Positions 1 through 12,130 are shown, numbered from the stretch's first letter. The stretch: DNA of 64,000 nt from Plazaster borealis (GCA_021014325.1 CM037472.1:3658001-3722000), one strand, 5' to 3'. Translations and numbers: made by a program. Notes: a model not told the origin generated them from the letters alone.

Positions 1-68
1 GAGGTGTTAATAATTGTGCACTTACAAAATGTCTTACAGCCATATCCTATATTTTTCTTTGTAAATAG

Positions 69-3000
69 AACGGCCGCAAAGTTCGTCCCAAGACAGCCAA
101 GCATGCCAACCCAAGACAGAAGCCGAGGAAGGTACTCAAGCCACCCGTGGAAATTAAGGTCGAGATGGCAAAGGAAGCAGAACAAAAAGATACGTACAAG
201 TACTATGAGGTATGAGCGCCTTCTATATGAAAATAGTATAACGGGAAGAAGAGTGGTACGAACATTACGTAAACTCTCGAGGCTCGTCGCTCGTGAAATA
301 GACGATATCTACCTTTTGACCTTTCGGTTGGTGTCCTAACTATCTTTAATCGAAATCTTCCGAAGAAACACTCTTTAAACTTCAATTTAATCAAAATTGT
401 CCTGGAGGGTGAGTTTTCCATATTGTGACGAATATCTTTAACTCGTTATATTGTGAAACCCATTCTACCTCTCGTCATAACAATGGCACTTTGGTCTTAC
501 GTGAGATTGTACTTTCAACCGGTATTCAGGATTCGAACCGTATACCATTCAAGAGGTGGTCCAATCAGAAAAGACAAAATAAAGTTTGGCTCATGCTTGA
601 CAATGACTCTGAGCACCCAGCCAGCCCCCCCAACCCCACCCCACCCCAAAATCTTCGGACCTGCCTTAAGGCACTCCAAAGACGGGTACAACAACCTTAT
701 CAGTGAAGTTCCACATAGAAGTTCTAAAAATGTGCCGAGTGGCTCGGTCAAATTTTCATTTGGTTCTCGATATGGGGTATGTACTCCCTAACCCTATCGT
801 GTCTTCATTGCGTTCTTGGAATCTCAGGAATTCTTTGGAGGATTTAGGGAGGGGGGGGGGGGGGACTTCTCGTCAGCAATTTCACGAAGGGCGAAAAAGT
901 CCCCTGCAGCCGTTTGAAGTTGAGCTAATTTTGAAACTACTGGTTGGTAGACCGTTCGCGATTTAATCTTTGAAATTTTTACATATCAGGGAAGTAGAAA
1001 TCCTAAATCATACAAATCTGTTTTCAATTTTGTCAAAATGTGTTTAATTAATGAGTATTCGTTTAATTAACAAGATTGTCTCTTCCTGAAAACTGTACAA
1101 AACGTAGTTTGTGTGCAAACCTTTTGGCTGTTCGTGAAAACGCAAAAACTGGAGCACCCACTATTGGCACTGTGCCAGCGGCTAAAACCACGCAAAAGTG
1201 CAATACAGTTTTTGGCACTTCGTGGAAACAAAATCAATTTTTTTATGCCTTTCCTAAAACATTGTATAGGTAAAAATTGTTGGCACTTCGTGAAAACGCA
1301 AAAGCCGGAGCACTCATGATTGGCACTCACTGTGCCAGCTGTACAATCAACGCGGTCGCGAATACACAAAATGACAAATTTGGCTCTTCATTGAAACGCA
1401 ATTCCAGGTTCTTTGGGTTTTTGCCTTTTCATCGACTTAGCATAATTAAGAAACTATACGATTTTGAGAGCTATAACTTTATAAATTGTTAGATACCGAT
1501 CTACTAATCGAACCACCATTAATAGTCAAAATGAGTTTTCATGTTTTTGGCTCTTTGTGAAATTGCTGACTTTCTGTACAAGAGGAAAATAGCGTATATT
1601 AAAGTATGGGAACATTGGGGGATACCCTTTACCACATATCGGTCACGGGATACAGATGTTAACTGATTATTCCTTGAATGATGTCCATAGGAGATCGCTC
1701 AGACTTATCCCGAGCTGAAGCTGTCTGTCCTACTTGTTGCGGAGAAGAAGTTTGTGCAAGCTGACTCCAATAAAGACGGGGTAAGTGAGAAAATCAACTG
1801 TAATTATTTCCGGTGATGTAAACTTAATTGTCCCATAAGCACAAAGTGCACTGCAGAGGAACTTGAAGTAACCGGGTGATGAACTTGAGGTAACCGAGTG
1901 AGGAACTTGAAGTAACCGGGTGGTGAACTTGAGTTAAACGAGTGAGGAACTTGAGGTAAACGAGTGAGGAACTTTGGGTAACCGAGTGAGGTGTCTGCCG
2001 ATACTAATTGCAGAAGGAAACACCATTATAAGGACTTTGGGACGCTAGGTGGCAGCAAACATTGCACCCGACGTTTCAATCATTATGCTCTGATAGTCTG
2101 CAAGAAACTCTCATAAAAAAACCTGATATATTTTCATTGAGCTGTTGGTTCAAATTCCGCTCTAGTCAATTTTTCTTTGTTCAACCCCAAAATATTTTCA
2201 ATTGAATAGACAATTGATGCAGATGAGCTGGACAGAATCTTGGAGAGTAGCAGTTTACTGTTCACCAAACAGCAAGTCAGAGATATTGTCCAACAAATCG
2301 ACGCCGATGGATCCAGTGACCTGGACTTTATGGAGTGCCTTGCGGTATGTAAAATATACCATGCCCAGTATGTGGCAGAGGGTGTCCCCTAAATGTTCCC
2401 ATACTTTAATACACTCTTTTCCTCTTGCACAGAAGTACTTTCCCCCTAAAATTCTTTAAAGGATTCCTGAGATTCCAAGAACACAATGAAGAAAAAATAG
2501 GGTGGTACACCATGCCACATTTTCGAGCACCAAATGATGTAAAACCCTTTATAATAGACTGTGCAAGTCTCGCGCATATTTGAACTTCCGGGACCATTGT
2601 GGTCCCAACCATACGGAGATTTACGTGGGCACGATTTTGTTTTGTCAATTATTTTAGTTTAACGTGGTATATGCCCGTGAAAAATACATATGTTGTTTTG
2701 GAATGTAAAACTTAGTTATAAAAAAGTATGAAAGTAAAATCATTTCAACAATATAACGAAGAAAACCTGATAATTAAACTTGACCTCAACTTCCGGTTGC
2801 TGCAAAAAATGAAGAATTTTGTGCTCACCTCCGATCACAAAAATTATGTAAACACTTGTTTTAGATGAGCGATGATAATCGCCAGATACTGTAATCGCAA
2901 CGCGAAGCCTTTTCATTGCAGTCTATGGTTGTTGAGGCGTCAGCGTCCTCTATAAACTGTCAAACGTTAATTTTACGCCCGTGTGACCTTCGCTAATCCA

Positions 3001-4108
3001 CGTAAGTGGTTTCTGAAAAGTTAAAATCGAATAAGCATCCTTGTCCCAGAGTTTTAATTTTGCTTCACTAATAATTAACACATTATTTGTGTATTTTTTA
3101 TAAAAACTAAAACTGATTTTATTAACATGTAATGAGTATTTTTGTTTTTCTGATTTCGTCATTAGATATAATTTAAAACAAAGATTTGATTTCAGGGAAA
3201 AAAATGTTCTTCTATTGACCTGTTTTCTCGTTCCGATACGCGCGAGACTTGCACAGTCTATATCAAACCTCTTTAAACAAGATACTGCTAATGCACTGGT
3301 CCCAATTGCATAGGGCTGCTTAAAGGCACTGTACACGTTTGGTAATTTCTCAAAATATATATTAGCATAAAAACTGACTTGGTAACGAGCAACAGAGAGC
3401 TGTTGATAGTATAAAACATTGTGAGAAACGACTCCCTCTTAAGTAACATAGTTTTTGAGAAAGAGGTAATTTCTCACTAAAATAATAAAAACTTCTTGCA
3501 AGAAGTTTTTATTCCTATCTGAAAGCACACACATTTGTATAACAAGGGTGTTTTTTCTTTCATAATTTTCTTGCAACTTCGATGACCAATTGAGCCCAAA
3601 TTTTCACAGGCTTGTTATTTTCTGCATATGTTTGGATACACCAAGTGAGAACACTGGTCTTTGACAATTACCAAACGTGTACGATGCCTTTAATTAGACA
3701 ATGGTATACAACTAATGGATATTATTGACATTTGAGTTTAATTATAGAATATTCCACATTGGAACATATTCCCTCTTTCAACGAATACTATTCTCTCAAT
3801 TTGCAAGAACAAATCATTATATACAACAACCAAGTCGACCCTTTTCTACATGTACGGCAGGCACTAATTCTCATCTTTGCCACAATGTTGTCACATTCAT
3901 GAAGCAAATGTTACTTTCTACATGGCTTTCGACACCGGTTTCCTGGGGGTTTTATGACTTTTTGCTCAATATTACGGAATAAAAAAATCATCCAACTTCT
4001 GTTTCGTTTCTATTATTACAGGTGATTGATCGTCTACATCGAAACAAGAAGTCCAACCTCCCAACAGCCCTGGAACAAAATAAAAGCACAGTTTGTTCTA
4101 TTCAGTAA
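69..4108 (+). CDS. EF-hand calcium-binding protein, last four exons (5' part outside window)
   Basis: Four exons join in frame: 69-209, 1691-1780, 2210-2344 and 4022-4108 (stop TAA 4106-4108). Every junction is phase 0, with donors GTATGAG, GTAAGTG and GTATGTA and AG acceptors. They give the last 150 residues. Residues 1-35 are basic and proline-rich. Residues 72-83 form a canonical 12-residue EF loop (DSNKDGTIDADE: D1, N3, D5, G6, I8, E12). Residues 108-119 form a second loop (DADGSSDLDFME) with acidic positions 1, 3 and 12 kept but Gly6 replaced by Ser. The pair suggests a soluble Ca2+ sensor or buffer. The tail ends in a Cys-containing hydrophilic stretch with no membrane segment. AATAAA at 4153-4158 fits the poly(A) signal. 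The start codon lies upstream of the window. I do not recognise a specific named orthologue. Exon structure is seen directly; the function follows from the EF-hand family. Confidence 0.85.
1859..1990 (+). repeat. 22-bp tandem repeat, six copies
   Basis: Six consecutive 22-base units of the type GAACTTGAGGTAACCGAGTGAG fill exactly 132 bases in the intron between EF-hand exons 1691-1780 and 2210-2344. Units differ by one to four substitutions, with no length change. Confidence 0.9.
2140..2195 (+). repeat. tRNA-derived SINE tail (fragment)
   Basis: A B-box-like GGTTCAAATTCCG is followed by CTAGTCAATTTTTCTTTGTTCAACCCC. The reverse complement of 52880-52975 has the same arrangement. The fragment ends about 15 bases before the 3' splice site of the EF-hand exon at 2210 and supplies the pyrimidine-rich stretch there. 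Confidence 0.55.
3320..3694 (-). mobile_element. Family A foldback MITE (TTAA-flanked), copy 1
   Basis: Copy of the commonest element in the window. It starts TTAAAGGCACTGTACACGTT, ends CGTGTACGATGCCTTTAA, and has internal landmarks CTTGCAAGAAGTTTTTATT and ACAGGCTTGTTATTTT. It has terminal inverted repeats and no coding capacity. It lies in the last intron of the EF-hand gene. Confidence 0.85.
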
Positions 4109-4152
4109 CAACTGCATGCAAACCTCGTCCGTTTCATGGAAATTCAACCTTC

Positions 4153-4158
4153 AATAAA
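4153..4158 (+). terminator. Poly(A) signal of the EF-hand gene
   Basis: AATAAA lies 45 bases after the TAA stop at 4106-4108, a normal position for cleavage and polyadenylation with a very short 3' UTR. Confidence 0.6.
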
Positions 4159-4239
4159 GGGATGGAATTCGAAAATTTTGCAATCAAACACATAAAAACG
4201 ATCATGAGCATTTTGGGTCCGACCGCGCCCTAAACACAA

Positions 4240-4620
4240 CACTGCCGGGGCGTAACCAGCCGTTTTGGTTGGGGGGGGGGCAAGCGGGGTCAAAGACACA
4301 ACAGGGTTTGCCCTGAACGTTTTCAGTGACTGGCCAGCAGGACCAGTTAGCTTTTCATTTCACTGGTCCGTTCACATTTTGCACTTGCCATTCATTCATA
4401 TTAAATAGGGATGCTTTTCAGCACTGAGCTAGCCAGTCAGAGAACTTTGAGGAATTTTGACTGGTCCTCAGGTGCTTTAACTGGCATTTGGCCAGCAGAC
4501 CACTGTTAAGGGAGAACAATGCATACTTGGGGGGGGTGGTGCTATGTAATGTATCTTTACCATTCATTCGTTTATTTTGTCGATTGGGGGGGGGGGGCGC
4601 AAGGATTCTACCCCTCTGGT
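4240..4620. repeat. G-run-containing repeat fragments
   Basis: Two short blocks with poly-G runs (around 4270 and 4585) flank a stretch repeating the words CTGGCCAGCAG/ACTGG. Similar G-run blocks with CAGTGGCATAAC or ACTGCCGGGGCGTAAC starts occur at 26.4 kb, so these are probably fragments of a short DNA element. No gene is visible from 4.16 to 5.36 kb. Confidence 0.35.
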
Positions 4621-5367
4621 TACGACACTGATAACTGCTCCCAAGAAAAACAACATGTGCAGTGCTGTAGTTTTGTATATATAGGTCAGTTTTTGTATAA
4701 ATTCATTTCTTGTCTGAATACCAATAATGTTACCCATAACTGTGGCGATAAAATTATTATGAGTACATGTTTATGCATAGAGCAAGTTGTGTATGTCACT
4801 TGTAGTTTGAATGTACATGTACACGTCGTGTTGATACGGGTTGAGATACAACAACACGGGTAATGAATGCTATAAGATCAACCGTTTGATTATAAAAAAC
4901 GAAGTTTTATTAATTGAATACAAAATGATTGTAATTAAAAAGGCACTCATATATGAAATGATAAGCCATTACATGGAAGATGTCAATAATAATCTAAACT
5001 ATGACGTGAGCTGCTTATTTATTCCCGCGAAACAAGAAACGCAGAGAGCTTACAGCAATATCGAAATAACAGTATACATGTAGTATAAATAGTGTTGATA
5101 TAAACATTTAGATCCCGCAAAAAAGTATTTCTGGTGTTGTGTTTTTTTTTCCTCCAGAATCTAAAGGCTCTGTTTAGTTCCTACAATCTATAAATATATG
5201 GAAGAAATCATTATACTTCATTAGTCTCTTAGTCTATTAAAGAAGTGACCTATGTACAGCATTGCATTATATTTTGTTAAAAAAATCTAGACCTAGAAAG
5301 TGGGATGACCACATTTGAAATACGTATGGAAAACAATCATCAAAGAACAAAGTCCATCCCAAATTTC

Positions 5368-5494
5368 GGCCGTATCCGAATTGGCGGATACAGCTACGAC
5401 TGCTGCTAAAGGCGTTGCTAAGGACATCCTATACTTCAACGCATGATGACACGGCGATCCAGCCGTAGCCGATAGCCGCCAATTCGCGCACGGT
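5368..5494. mobile_element. Family P foldback element (CCGTATCCGAATTGGCGG), copy 1
   Basis: The left end GGCCGTATCCGAATTGGCGG is matched by an inverted right end, GCCGCCAATTCGCGCACGG. The middle has GGCTACGAC, GTTGCTAAGG and GTAGCC words. Same family as 10319-10457 and 18311-18447. Confidence 0.75.
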
Positions 5495-5519
5495 CTTACA
5501 TTCCGGCTGGTGGCACGTG

Positions 5520-5662
5520 TGATTTCACAAAGAGCTTAGATTGATCTTAACTTTGTACACTCTTAATTTGCTAAAGCAAAGTGTGACGTCACAATCTCAA
5601 TCGCCACGGTGATATTGTCAACTCATCTTAAGATGAATCTTTAGTGTTTTGTGAAATCTAGC
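5520..5662. mobile_element. Family Q foldback element (TTTCACAAAGAGCTTAGATTG), copy 1
   Basis: The left end GATTTCACAAAGAGCTTAGA and the right end GTTTTGTGAAATCTAG are inverted. The core contains GATCTTAACT and CATCTTAAGATG. It carries a perfect CRE palindrome TGACGTCA at 5584-5591. Related copies are at 8070-8208, 20850-20935 (half), 45768-46228 (interrupted) and 51250-51372. Confidence 0.7.
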
Positions 5663-5982
5663 CCAGTAGTATTATTACATGCGCTCGCACGATGTGGTCT
5701 ATTGACCTTCAAAGCTTGAAGATGGCCGCGAGCATGTGAGGACATTAATTTTGGTTCAGTCTTGAAGAGCGAAGCGTAGGCCTATATAAACGGCTACATG
5801 TATAAGGTAATCGATTCCATATATTAATTTTGCCTATACAGTCTCGTCTTTCTTACTTCGATCATTCCGCATTTATAACTAAATTAAGGTGCATTGGTTT
5901 ATTGTGATAATAAGACTGCATGACTAAATGTAGATATTAATTTAAAAGCTGAATATTTACAATATGCTAACATTGAACATCG

Positions 5983-6100
5983 GAGATGACGAAAAGAACT
6001 AACCGGGTTCGAAAACTCGGGACTGTGCCGTCAGCCGTTGGTTCGAATCCAGTTCTTGTCACTGGTGTTCTTGAGCAAGCCACTAATCAACAATTTAGCC
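5983..6100 (+). repeat. tRNA-like SINE fragment
   Basis: Contains GTTGGTTCGAATCCAGTTC, a good pol III B box, with an inexact A-box region upstream. There is no closed cloverleaf and no matching acceptor stem, so this is a SINE relic rather than a tRNA gene. Confidence 0.4.
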
Positions 6101-6426
6101 ATTATGAATCGGTGTACAACTGCGAGATTGCGATTGATGCTGCCATGGAATGTGCGTCATTCTTCAGTACCGGTGCTGCATACTCCAAATGAGCCCAAAA
6201 GGATTCAAGTATATGCATTATGCCCGATACATTTGGGGTGTAGCAATAGTGGAACGCTCCTTTAAAAGAGTGTACAGTGTAGGCCCTATATGTTATTTTT
6301 TTAATTTCTATTAGAAAAGCAAGTGTTTATGATATTTTTGCAACAATCCTCTAAAGCTAAATTAGTGTGACTGTGATTGCAGAGGCAAGGGAAAAACAAA
6401 TATTTCCTTGGCGAAGATTACTTTTG

Positions 6427-9400
6427 CTAGATCTTATGCTCAATGTGGTCCAACTCTCGGGACATCTGAGCCAAGGTGCAGCAGGGACAAAAGCATATTT
6501 TCAGACAGTCATCGCAGATGGAGCCCTGCAGATTGGGAAAAAAAGGAGGAAATCGATGTCAATTGACATCATGAAAACATTTCAGTGTGCGAGATCCGTT
6601 ACATACATCAGTTCTGTGAAAGTGAAACAGAGCCCCTCGTTTTAAAGGCACTGAACACGTTTGGAAATTGTCAAAGACCAGTGTTCTCACTTGGTGTATT
6701 CCAACATATGCACAAAATAACAAACCTGTGAAAATTTGGGCTCAATTGGTTATCGCAGTTGCAAGAAAATGATGAAAGAAAAACACCCTTGTTGTACAAA
6801 TTTGTGTGCTTTCAGATAGGAATAAAAACTTCTAGTAAGAAGTTTTTGTTATTAAAGTGAGAAATTACCTCTTTCTCAAAAACTACGTTACTTCAGAGGG
6901 AGTCGTTTCCTACAATGTTTTATACTACCAACAGCTCTCTGTTGCTTGTTACCAAGTAAGTTTTTATGCTAATTTTGTGTTGAGTCATTACCAAACGTGT
7001 ACGATACCTTTAAACAAAGTTTGTTAAAACTATGAAAATGTTGATGAAACTAAAAAAAATGGTGTTCGCGCGTTAGGCAAATTTTACATGATACATCTGG
7101 ATGCTCGATACATGAACATGACTATCTACCTTGGTTTGGATGGCAATAACATCAGAAATATGGTTTGATTTTAATAATACACAACATTTAATAGGCGCTT
7201 AATACGGTTGTTTCTAAGCGTGCACCATTGCCTGTCTACAAAATAATTACAAACCAAAACTTATAATGAACACACAAATTATAAATCTAACAAAGGTATT
7301 ACAACAAAATCAAACCAAATATGCATTAAAAACCGTTAACTTCATAACCCGACAACCATCGAAACCATACCAGGTACCGTATACCATAATAATAACAGTC
7401 AAATAATAAATAAATAAATACAAAATAACACAACCAACTAGGTGGAAATTAAGAAGTTAGGCTTCGTTAGCGAATTCAAAATACTAACACATGATAAACC
7501 TCAGTTTCAAACTTGGCAATATAACTGAAACTTGCCCTTAAGAAAAGAAAGGAATTGCCCAAAACGAATCCACATCATTATGTAATTTATTTACTACTTT
7601 CTTCACATGTAACTTACGTAGATGTTTTCCTGCGTTCGAAGCTTCGTCCGCATTGCAATCTCACCGCCAGGTACCATGATTGGAATACAACAGGCTTCCC
7701 TCATTCTGGTAGCGAGGTAACAGTCAAAACACGGCAGACAAAGAAAGGCAAACAAACCTATACAAAACAATATCAAAACAAATCTAACTTCAATTTCATG
7801 TTAAGAAGTTTAGCTCACTTTCCTTTGACGAAAAGATGTCTCTCGTAGATTCAGTTATCAAAGCAACAAGAAGAAATTTGTACATCAGTTTAATTGATGT
7901 TATATCAATGAGTACTTTTGTTATTGTTTCCCTCTACACCGATTTGTGGTAAGCACTGTGTATATGCTTTCAGAGTCTACAGATGCTACTCTGATGGGAT
8001 TCGAACCCACGATCCCTACATTTGTAGAGCACCGAGACATAGGCCTAACCGTTAGACATGTTGACTCGATTTCACAAAGCACTAAGATTCATCTTAAGAT
8101 GAGTTGTCAATATTACCATAGTGGTTTGAATTGTGACATCACACTTTGCTTAGCAGTTAAGATTGATTCGCAGTTAAGATCAATCTTAGCTCTTTATGAA
8201 ATCGGCCCCTATACAGTACTTTCCACATCGGTGTAAATGTAAAATATGCATACATAAAATTAATATATGTTAAAGGTAAGATTTAAATAACAAAAGTAGT
8301 AATTAATGTTTAAGTTATTAAGGATGCTGAAAAAGCACACCTTTATTTCGTGTACAAACTTTGGAAAAGGATTTGTATAATTTGTTTCATTTCTTTATAA
8401 GTACATGCACAACGTCTACTCACACGACTTTGGATCTTTCATGCAGTCACACAGATCAGTTGACCAGCCATGTTCTGTATTGGGTCCCTGCAATGGCGAT
8501 GGCATAACATACTTATTTAATAGTTGCAATGTTATATTTTCAATCTTCGGAAAATACATTCCATTACATGTAAAATTGTCCGGGTCAAAACGACACTGTA
8601 AAATACAATACAAATTGTTATCAAAGATGCAATAAAACGTCTACTAACAAACAAACAAAATCTCAAAATATTAAAAGACTAAAAACAACTAAAACTTGCT
8701 TTACATTAAAACAGATTAAAACAAGGAATACAGACAAAACAAGAGTTAAAGTATCCCGAACCAACCAAAGAAACGAAACGGAAAAGAGCTGTAGGTGACA
8801 AAAAGCAAAGACAACAGGGGCCAGACAGAAACAAACTTGACAGAAAACAACACCAAAACAGCTTTATTGTGCAGTTAAAAAGTACATCAACTTGTTTAAT
8901 AAGGTCAGCATGACAACATAACGGGCGACATGACAATCGAAATCTCCAAGTACGATGTTTTTACAATCACACCGTATTTTTGATCTTATGCGCTCTAAAT
9001 CGCCAATTCCAATCAGACATTCCATCACAAAATGATTGACAATTTCGTATACTGTCGTGTTCAACCCGAACTCCCTCTTGGATCATTCCACACTCTAACA
9101 AAATCCAACACCAATAGGGTACCGTAACCCAACACAGGAAAATCAAAGAATGTTGCACGACCAATCAGAAACAAGATAGCCGTGCACCAGTCGAACTTAT
9201 CTAAACTTTATGGCACTTTGGCTGGTAACCTTTTTTATACATCGCAAAAATTGTTTTGGCTTCGTTTTTTGGTACGAGGTTGAAAAACCATGCTTCAACC
9301 CCACGGTATACTGTATATCAAGTACTGCAGTACCGTGCCAGTATTGTTACGCTACCTGGTGAATTCAAAAGCGGGGTGCTTGCGTAAAGAGCCTTGGACA

Positions 9401-9576
9401 AGGATGCTAAGCAAGGTGTTTGTGCAGAAAAGGTTTATGAAATTGGGCCCAGCTACCGAAACTACTACCAAACATAAGCAATACCTTACCCGAAAAACGA
9501 CAGTTCGGCTCTCTCCCTCCCGAGGCTGCTCACTTACTACTGATGTCCTTGTGACTGTGGTTGAAGAAGTCTCCAT
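6427..9576 (-). CDS. PLAC8-family cysteine-rich protein (gene B), complete, 4 exons
   Basis: Minus-strand exons 9576-9490 (ATG at 9576), 8487-8424, 7757-7618 and 6525-6427 (TAG) join in frame to 129 residues. Phases are 0, 1 and 0; donors are GTAAGG, GTGAGT and GTAAGT. Residues 1-29 are a Thr/Ser-rich leader. A GWSTDLCDC block opens the PLAC8 domain, followed by a CLPCFDC cluster, MVPGGEIAMRTKLRT, and a final GSICDDCLK...FCPCCTLAQ block. That order matches placenta-specific-8/cornifelin proteins: small Cys-rich membrane-associated or cytosolic proteins with roles in growth, metal handling or differentiation. The exact role here is unknown. Exon lengths (87, 64, 140, 99) equal those of gene A at 18962-21370, so the two are tandem paralogues. 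The ATG sits 12 bases after a plausible acceptor (TTCATTTTAG at about 9589), so a noncoding exon probably lies further upstream. ATTAAA at 6299-6304 may be the poly(A) signal. Confidence 0.93.
6641..7014 (+). mobile_element. Family A MITE, copy 2
   Basis: Full-length copy, TTTAAAGGCACTGAACACG to GTGTACGATACCTTTAAA, lying in the last intron of PLAC8-like gene B. TTAA is present at both ends. Confidence 0.85.
7978..8210. repeat. tRNA-like SINE fragment joined to family Q element
   Basis: 7985-8060 on the minus strand reads as a tRNA-like segment with GTGGGTTCGAATCCCATC (a B box). It runs directly into a family Q foldback at about 8070-8208 (GATTTCACAAAGCACTAAGA ... GCTCTTTATGAAATCG). All of this lies in intron 2 of PLAC8-like gene B. 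Confidence 0.5.
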
Positions 9577-9754
9577 CGTTATGTATACCTAAAATGAACA
9601 CTAACAAAAGAAGAAAGATTCTCAGGAATGTATTATCATTTCGTTGTTCTCTGAACTCCATAATTGTTCTGATTTGGTAAGCCATCCGAAAGGTATCCGT
9701 CCTTGTTTGCAGTACCCATACATCTGAGGGTTCTGCCGTCCAGTGGAACCGTCT

Positions 9755-9945
9755 GGGCCCAATTTCATGAAGCATGTAAGCACAAAAACTTGCTAAGCAC
9801 AGACAACTCTTGCTTAGGAAAAATAGGTTACCAGCCAAAGAATCATACAGTCACCATTACTGTGACTGGTACCTCATTCATTTCTTGCTTAGAAAAGAAA
9901 TTTGCAAAGCAGAATTTTTTTGCTAAACAGCTTGAAATTGGGCCC
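9755..9945. mobile_element. Family B foldback MITE (GGGCCCAATTTCAT), copy 1
   Basis: GGGCCCAATTTCATGAAGCA and an inverted GAAATTGGGCCC end enclose ACTTGCTAAGCACA, GGTTACCAGCC and TTTGCTAAACAGC words. About ten copies of this family are in the window. Confidence 0.8.
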
Positions 9946-9972
9946 AGCTCTAGAATGTGGGGTTCGTGAGTA

Positions 9973-10190
9973 TACTCTAAAAAAACCCTTCCGGGTCAAA
10001 ATTGACCTGGATCCAGGTCACGTGAGGCCTGACCCATTACTGGGTCAGTATGACCCGGAATCCATGTCAAAATGACCCAGAAATGTGTCAAACTAAACGC
10101 AGAATCCGAGTTAATATCCCATTTTTAAAACCATTTTCCGGGTCATTGGTCAGGCCACCTGGATCCCGGAATCCGAGTCACCCTTAGAGT
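9973..10190. mobile_element. Foldback MITE carrying GGGTCA/TGACCC half-sites
   Basis: ACTCTAAAAAAACCCTTCCGG at the left and CCCTTAGAGT at the right form inverted ends. The interior holds six exact GGGTCA or TGACCC hexamers (9993, 10030, 10042, 10051, 10073, 10140). No reading frame. Confidence 0.7.
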
Positions 10191-10318
10191 AAAACCAAAA
10201 TAATATACGTCCTTGGTTTTTGAAAGACACTCCCCTCAACTGGCCGGGTGTATTATACTACTGATAACGGTTTATGTTTTGGCGTGAATGCTTGCGCTTT
10301 TTCGAAATGATTGTTGTA

Positions 10319-10457
10319 GGCCGTATCCGAATTGGCGGCTGCGGCTACGGCTACGGCTGTTGCTAAGGGTGTTGCTATAAGGACGTCCTTTATACTTCAT
10401 ACTTGGTGACGCGGAAATCTAGCCGTAGCCGAAGCTGTAGCCACCAATTCGGACACG
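10319..10457. mobile_element. Family P foldback element, copy 2
   Basis: GGCCGTATCCGAATTGGCGG ... GTAGCCACCAATTCGGACACG, same plan as 5368-5494. Confidence 0.75.
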
Positions 10458-10784
10458 AAGATTCTTCACACCCCCGTTTCGAAAAGCCGATGTTAGAGTG
10501 TAAAATGTCATTACCCCAAAAGAGCGCTGCTGGTGTTTCTGAAGGTCAGCCTACGTGTGAGGCTCAATCCAACCATGATTAAGTATTAAAGCTGGGTCTT
10601 GGATTTGTAACAATCGGAAAAATACATTGACAATACATGCACAGTTAATGTAATTCTCATTATACGGTATAGAAAATTGGGGCTACACTTAGGTCCGGGT
10701 ATATTTGGGTACAAGACTGTAGCTACCGTAGGGCCGAGTTACATTTAGGTACAATACTGTGGCTATATGGTCTGTTTACGTTTG

Positions 10785-11155
10785 ACTCTGGAAATTAACG
10801 GCAATAAAAACTTACTTGGTAAGAAGTACAGCAGCTTCGGATTGCATAATGCATATTGAGAAACTTTTCACTTAGAAGTACGGCGTTTATGGAAAAATAT
10901 ACATCTTTTTATCCCCAAAAATTTGAATCTGAGAAGCATTATACTTACAGTAACGTTTCTCAGATTGTGTATTCTAATTGAAGATTATGTTTCCTGCGTG
11001 GACATAACCAGATTTTCGGCAATATTTCAAAAACGCTACCACCTTTTGAAATGAAATTTTCACAGGTTAGTTTTATGGTATATATCTACAACTATATATG
11101 ATTATTCCAATTACCAAACATATTATACAATCCCTTTTATTAATTCCGCGTCTTG
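10785..11155. mobile_element. Family D foldback element (diverged relative of family A)
   Basis: Shares ACTTACTTGGTAAGAAGTACAGC, a central GAGAAGC ... AACGTTTCTCAGATT hairpin and TTTTGAAATGAAATTTTCAC with 12131-12532 and 62057-62453. The ends are degraded. Confidence 0.6.
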
Positions 11156-11859
11156 GCACATTTAGGTACAAGGATGGTTCTACATGCTTACGGTCCGATT
11201 TACATTAGGTACAAGATTAGGGGCTACGGGGAGCTCGTAAGACTCTTCGTTTGCGCAGAGGAAATGTCCTCCATGGTTTTTCGATCTTTTTACCTTGACA
11301 AATCCAAACAAACACAATTTTATTTCACCTAAGGTGAGTTAACAACTCAATAACTGTTTCCAAAGTTCCGTAAATAAACCTTCCACGCCATTTTTTTCCG
11401 TAGGACATTGAGTCCCTTATAGTTGATATTTCACAAGAAACATGACACCTGCTGTACTCGACCATGCATGGTTTCTTCGTTACCTCCATGGTCCAACAAC
11501 AAGCTCACGGAATGTAATTGTGGTGTAGCCCAACAATCTGGGCACGTGAGTACACATGACAAAATATGGGGGTTCAAAGGCCAAGGGCGCAGGCTTAGTG
11601 TACACGACAACTTCAGTTGAAAGTACCGTACAAGAGCAATGCACAAATAAGGCACAGGACGCCTTTGTATTCACAGCATTGAAGAGTTTTAAGGTAGGAC
11701 CATAGAATGGTTTTTGTCCACGTAATGCTGATTTATAGGCAAAATTATAAAGAAATAAAAGTCACATGTGACAGTTTCAGCTGGAATACAGTGTTTACTT
11801 GCTGAGAAAACAGCAAAAAACTTTCACGGTATTTTCACAAAAAAGTCAAATTTCATTCA

Positions 11860-12130
11860 TACACGTTTAGCGAGAAGACAGCGGGTATCAACCGCATCTC
11901 TGGGCGCAGCATTCGTGAACGGACACCAACCCTCAGATATCTGAGAAACGATTCATGCATTAATCGTTTCTCAGATTCAAATGTTTTGGGGTGACAAATT
12001 ATCAAAAAAATTCTTCGAAAGAAATCCTTTCCCACAATAGTTTGCACTATCAACAGCTGCAGAGCTTCCAAGTAAGTTTTTATGGTCATTAATCTTTGGA
12101 GTATTTACCAATCTATGACCCCTACCTTTA
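11860..12130. mobile_element. Family D element, partial copy
   Basis: Contains the GAGAAACGATTCATGC ... AATCGTTTCTCAGATTC hairpin and CAAGTAAGTTTTTATGGTC typical of family D. It directly abuts a second copy starting at 12131. Confidence 0.55.

Noticed and set aside
9530..9838. 102-codon minus frame overlapping PLAC8-like gene B exon 1
   Set aside because: It is in a different frame from the verified exon and extends into a family B element.
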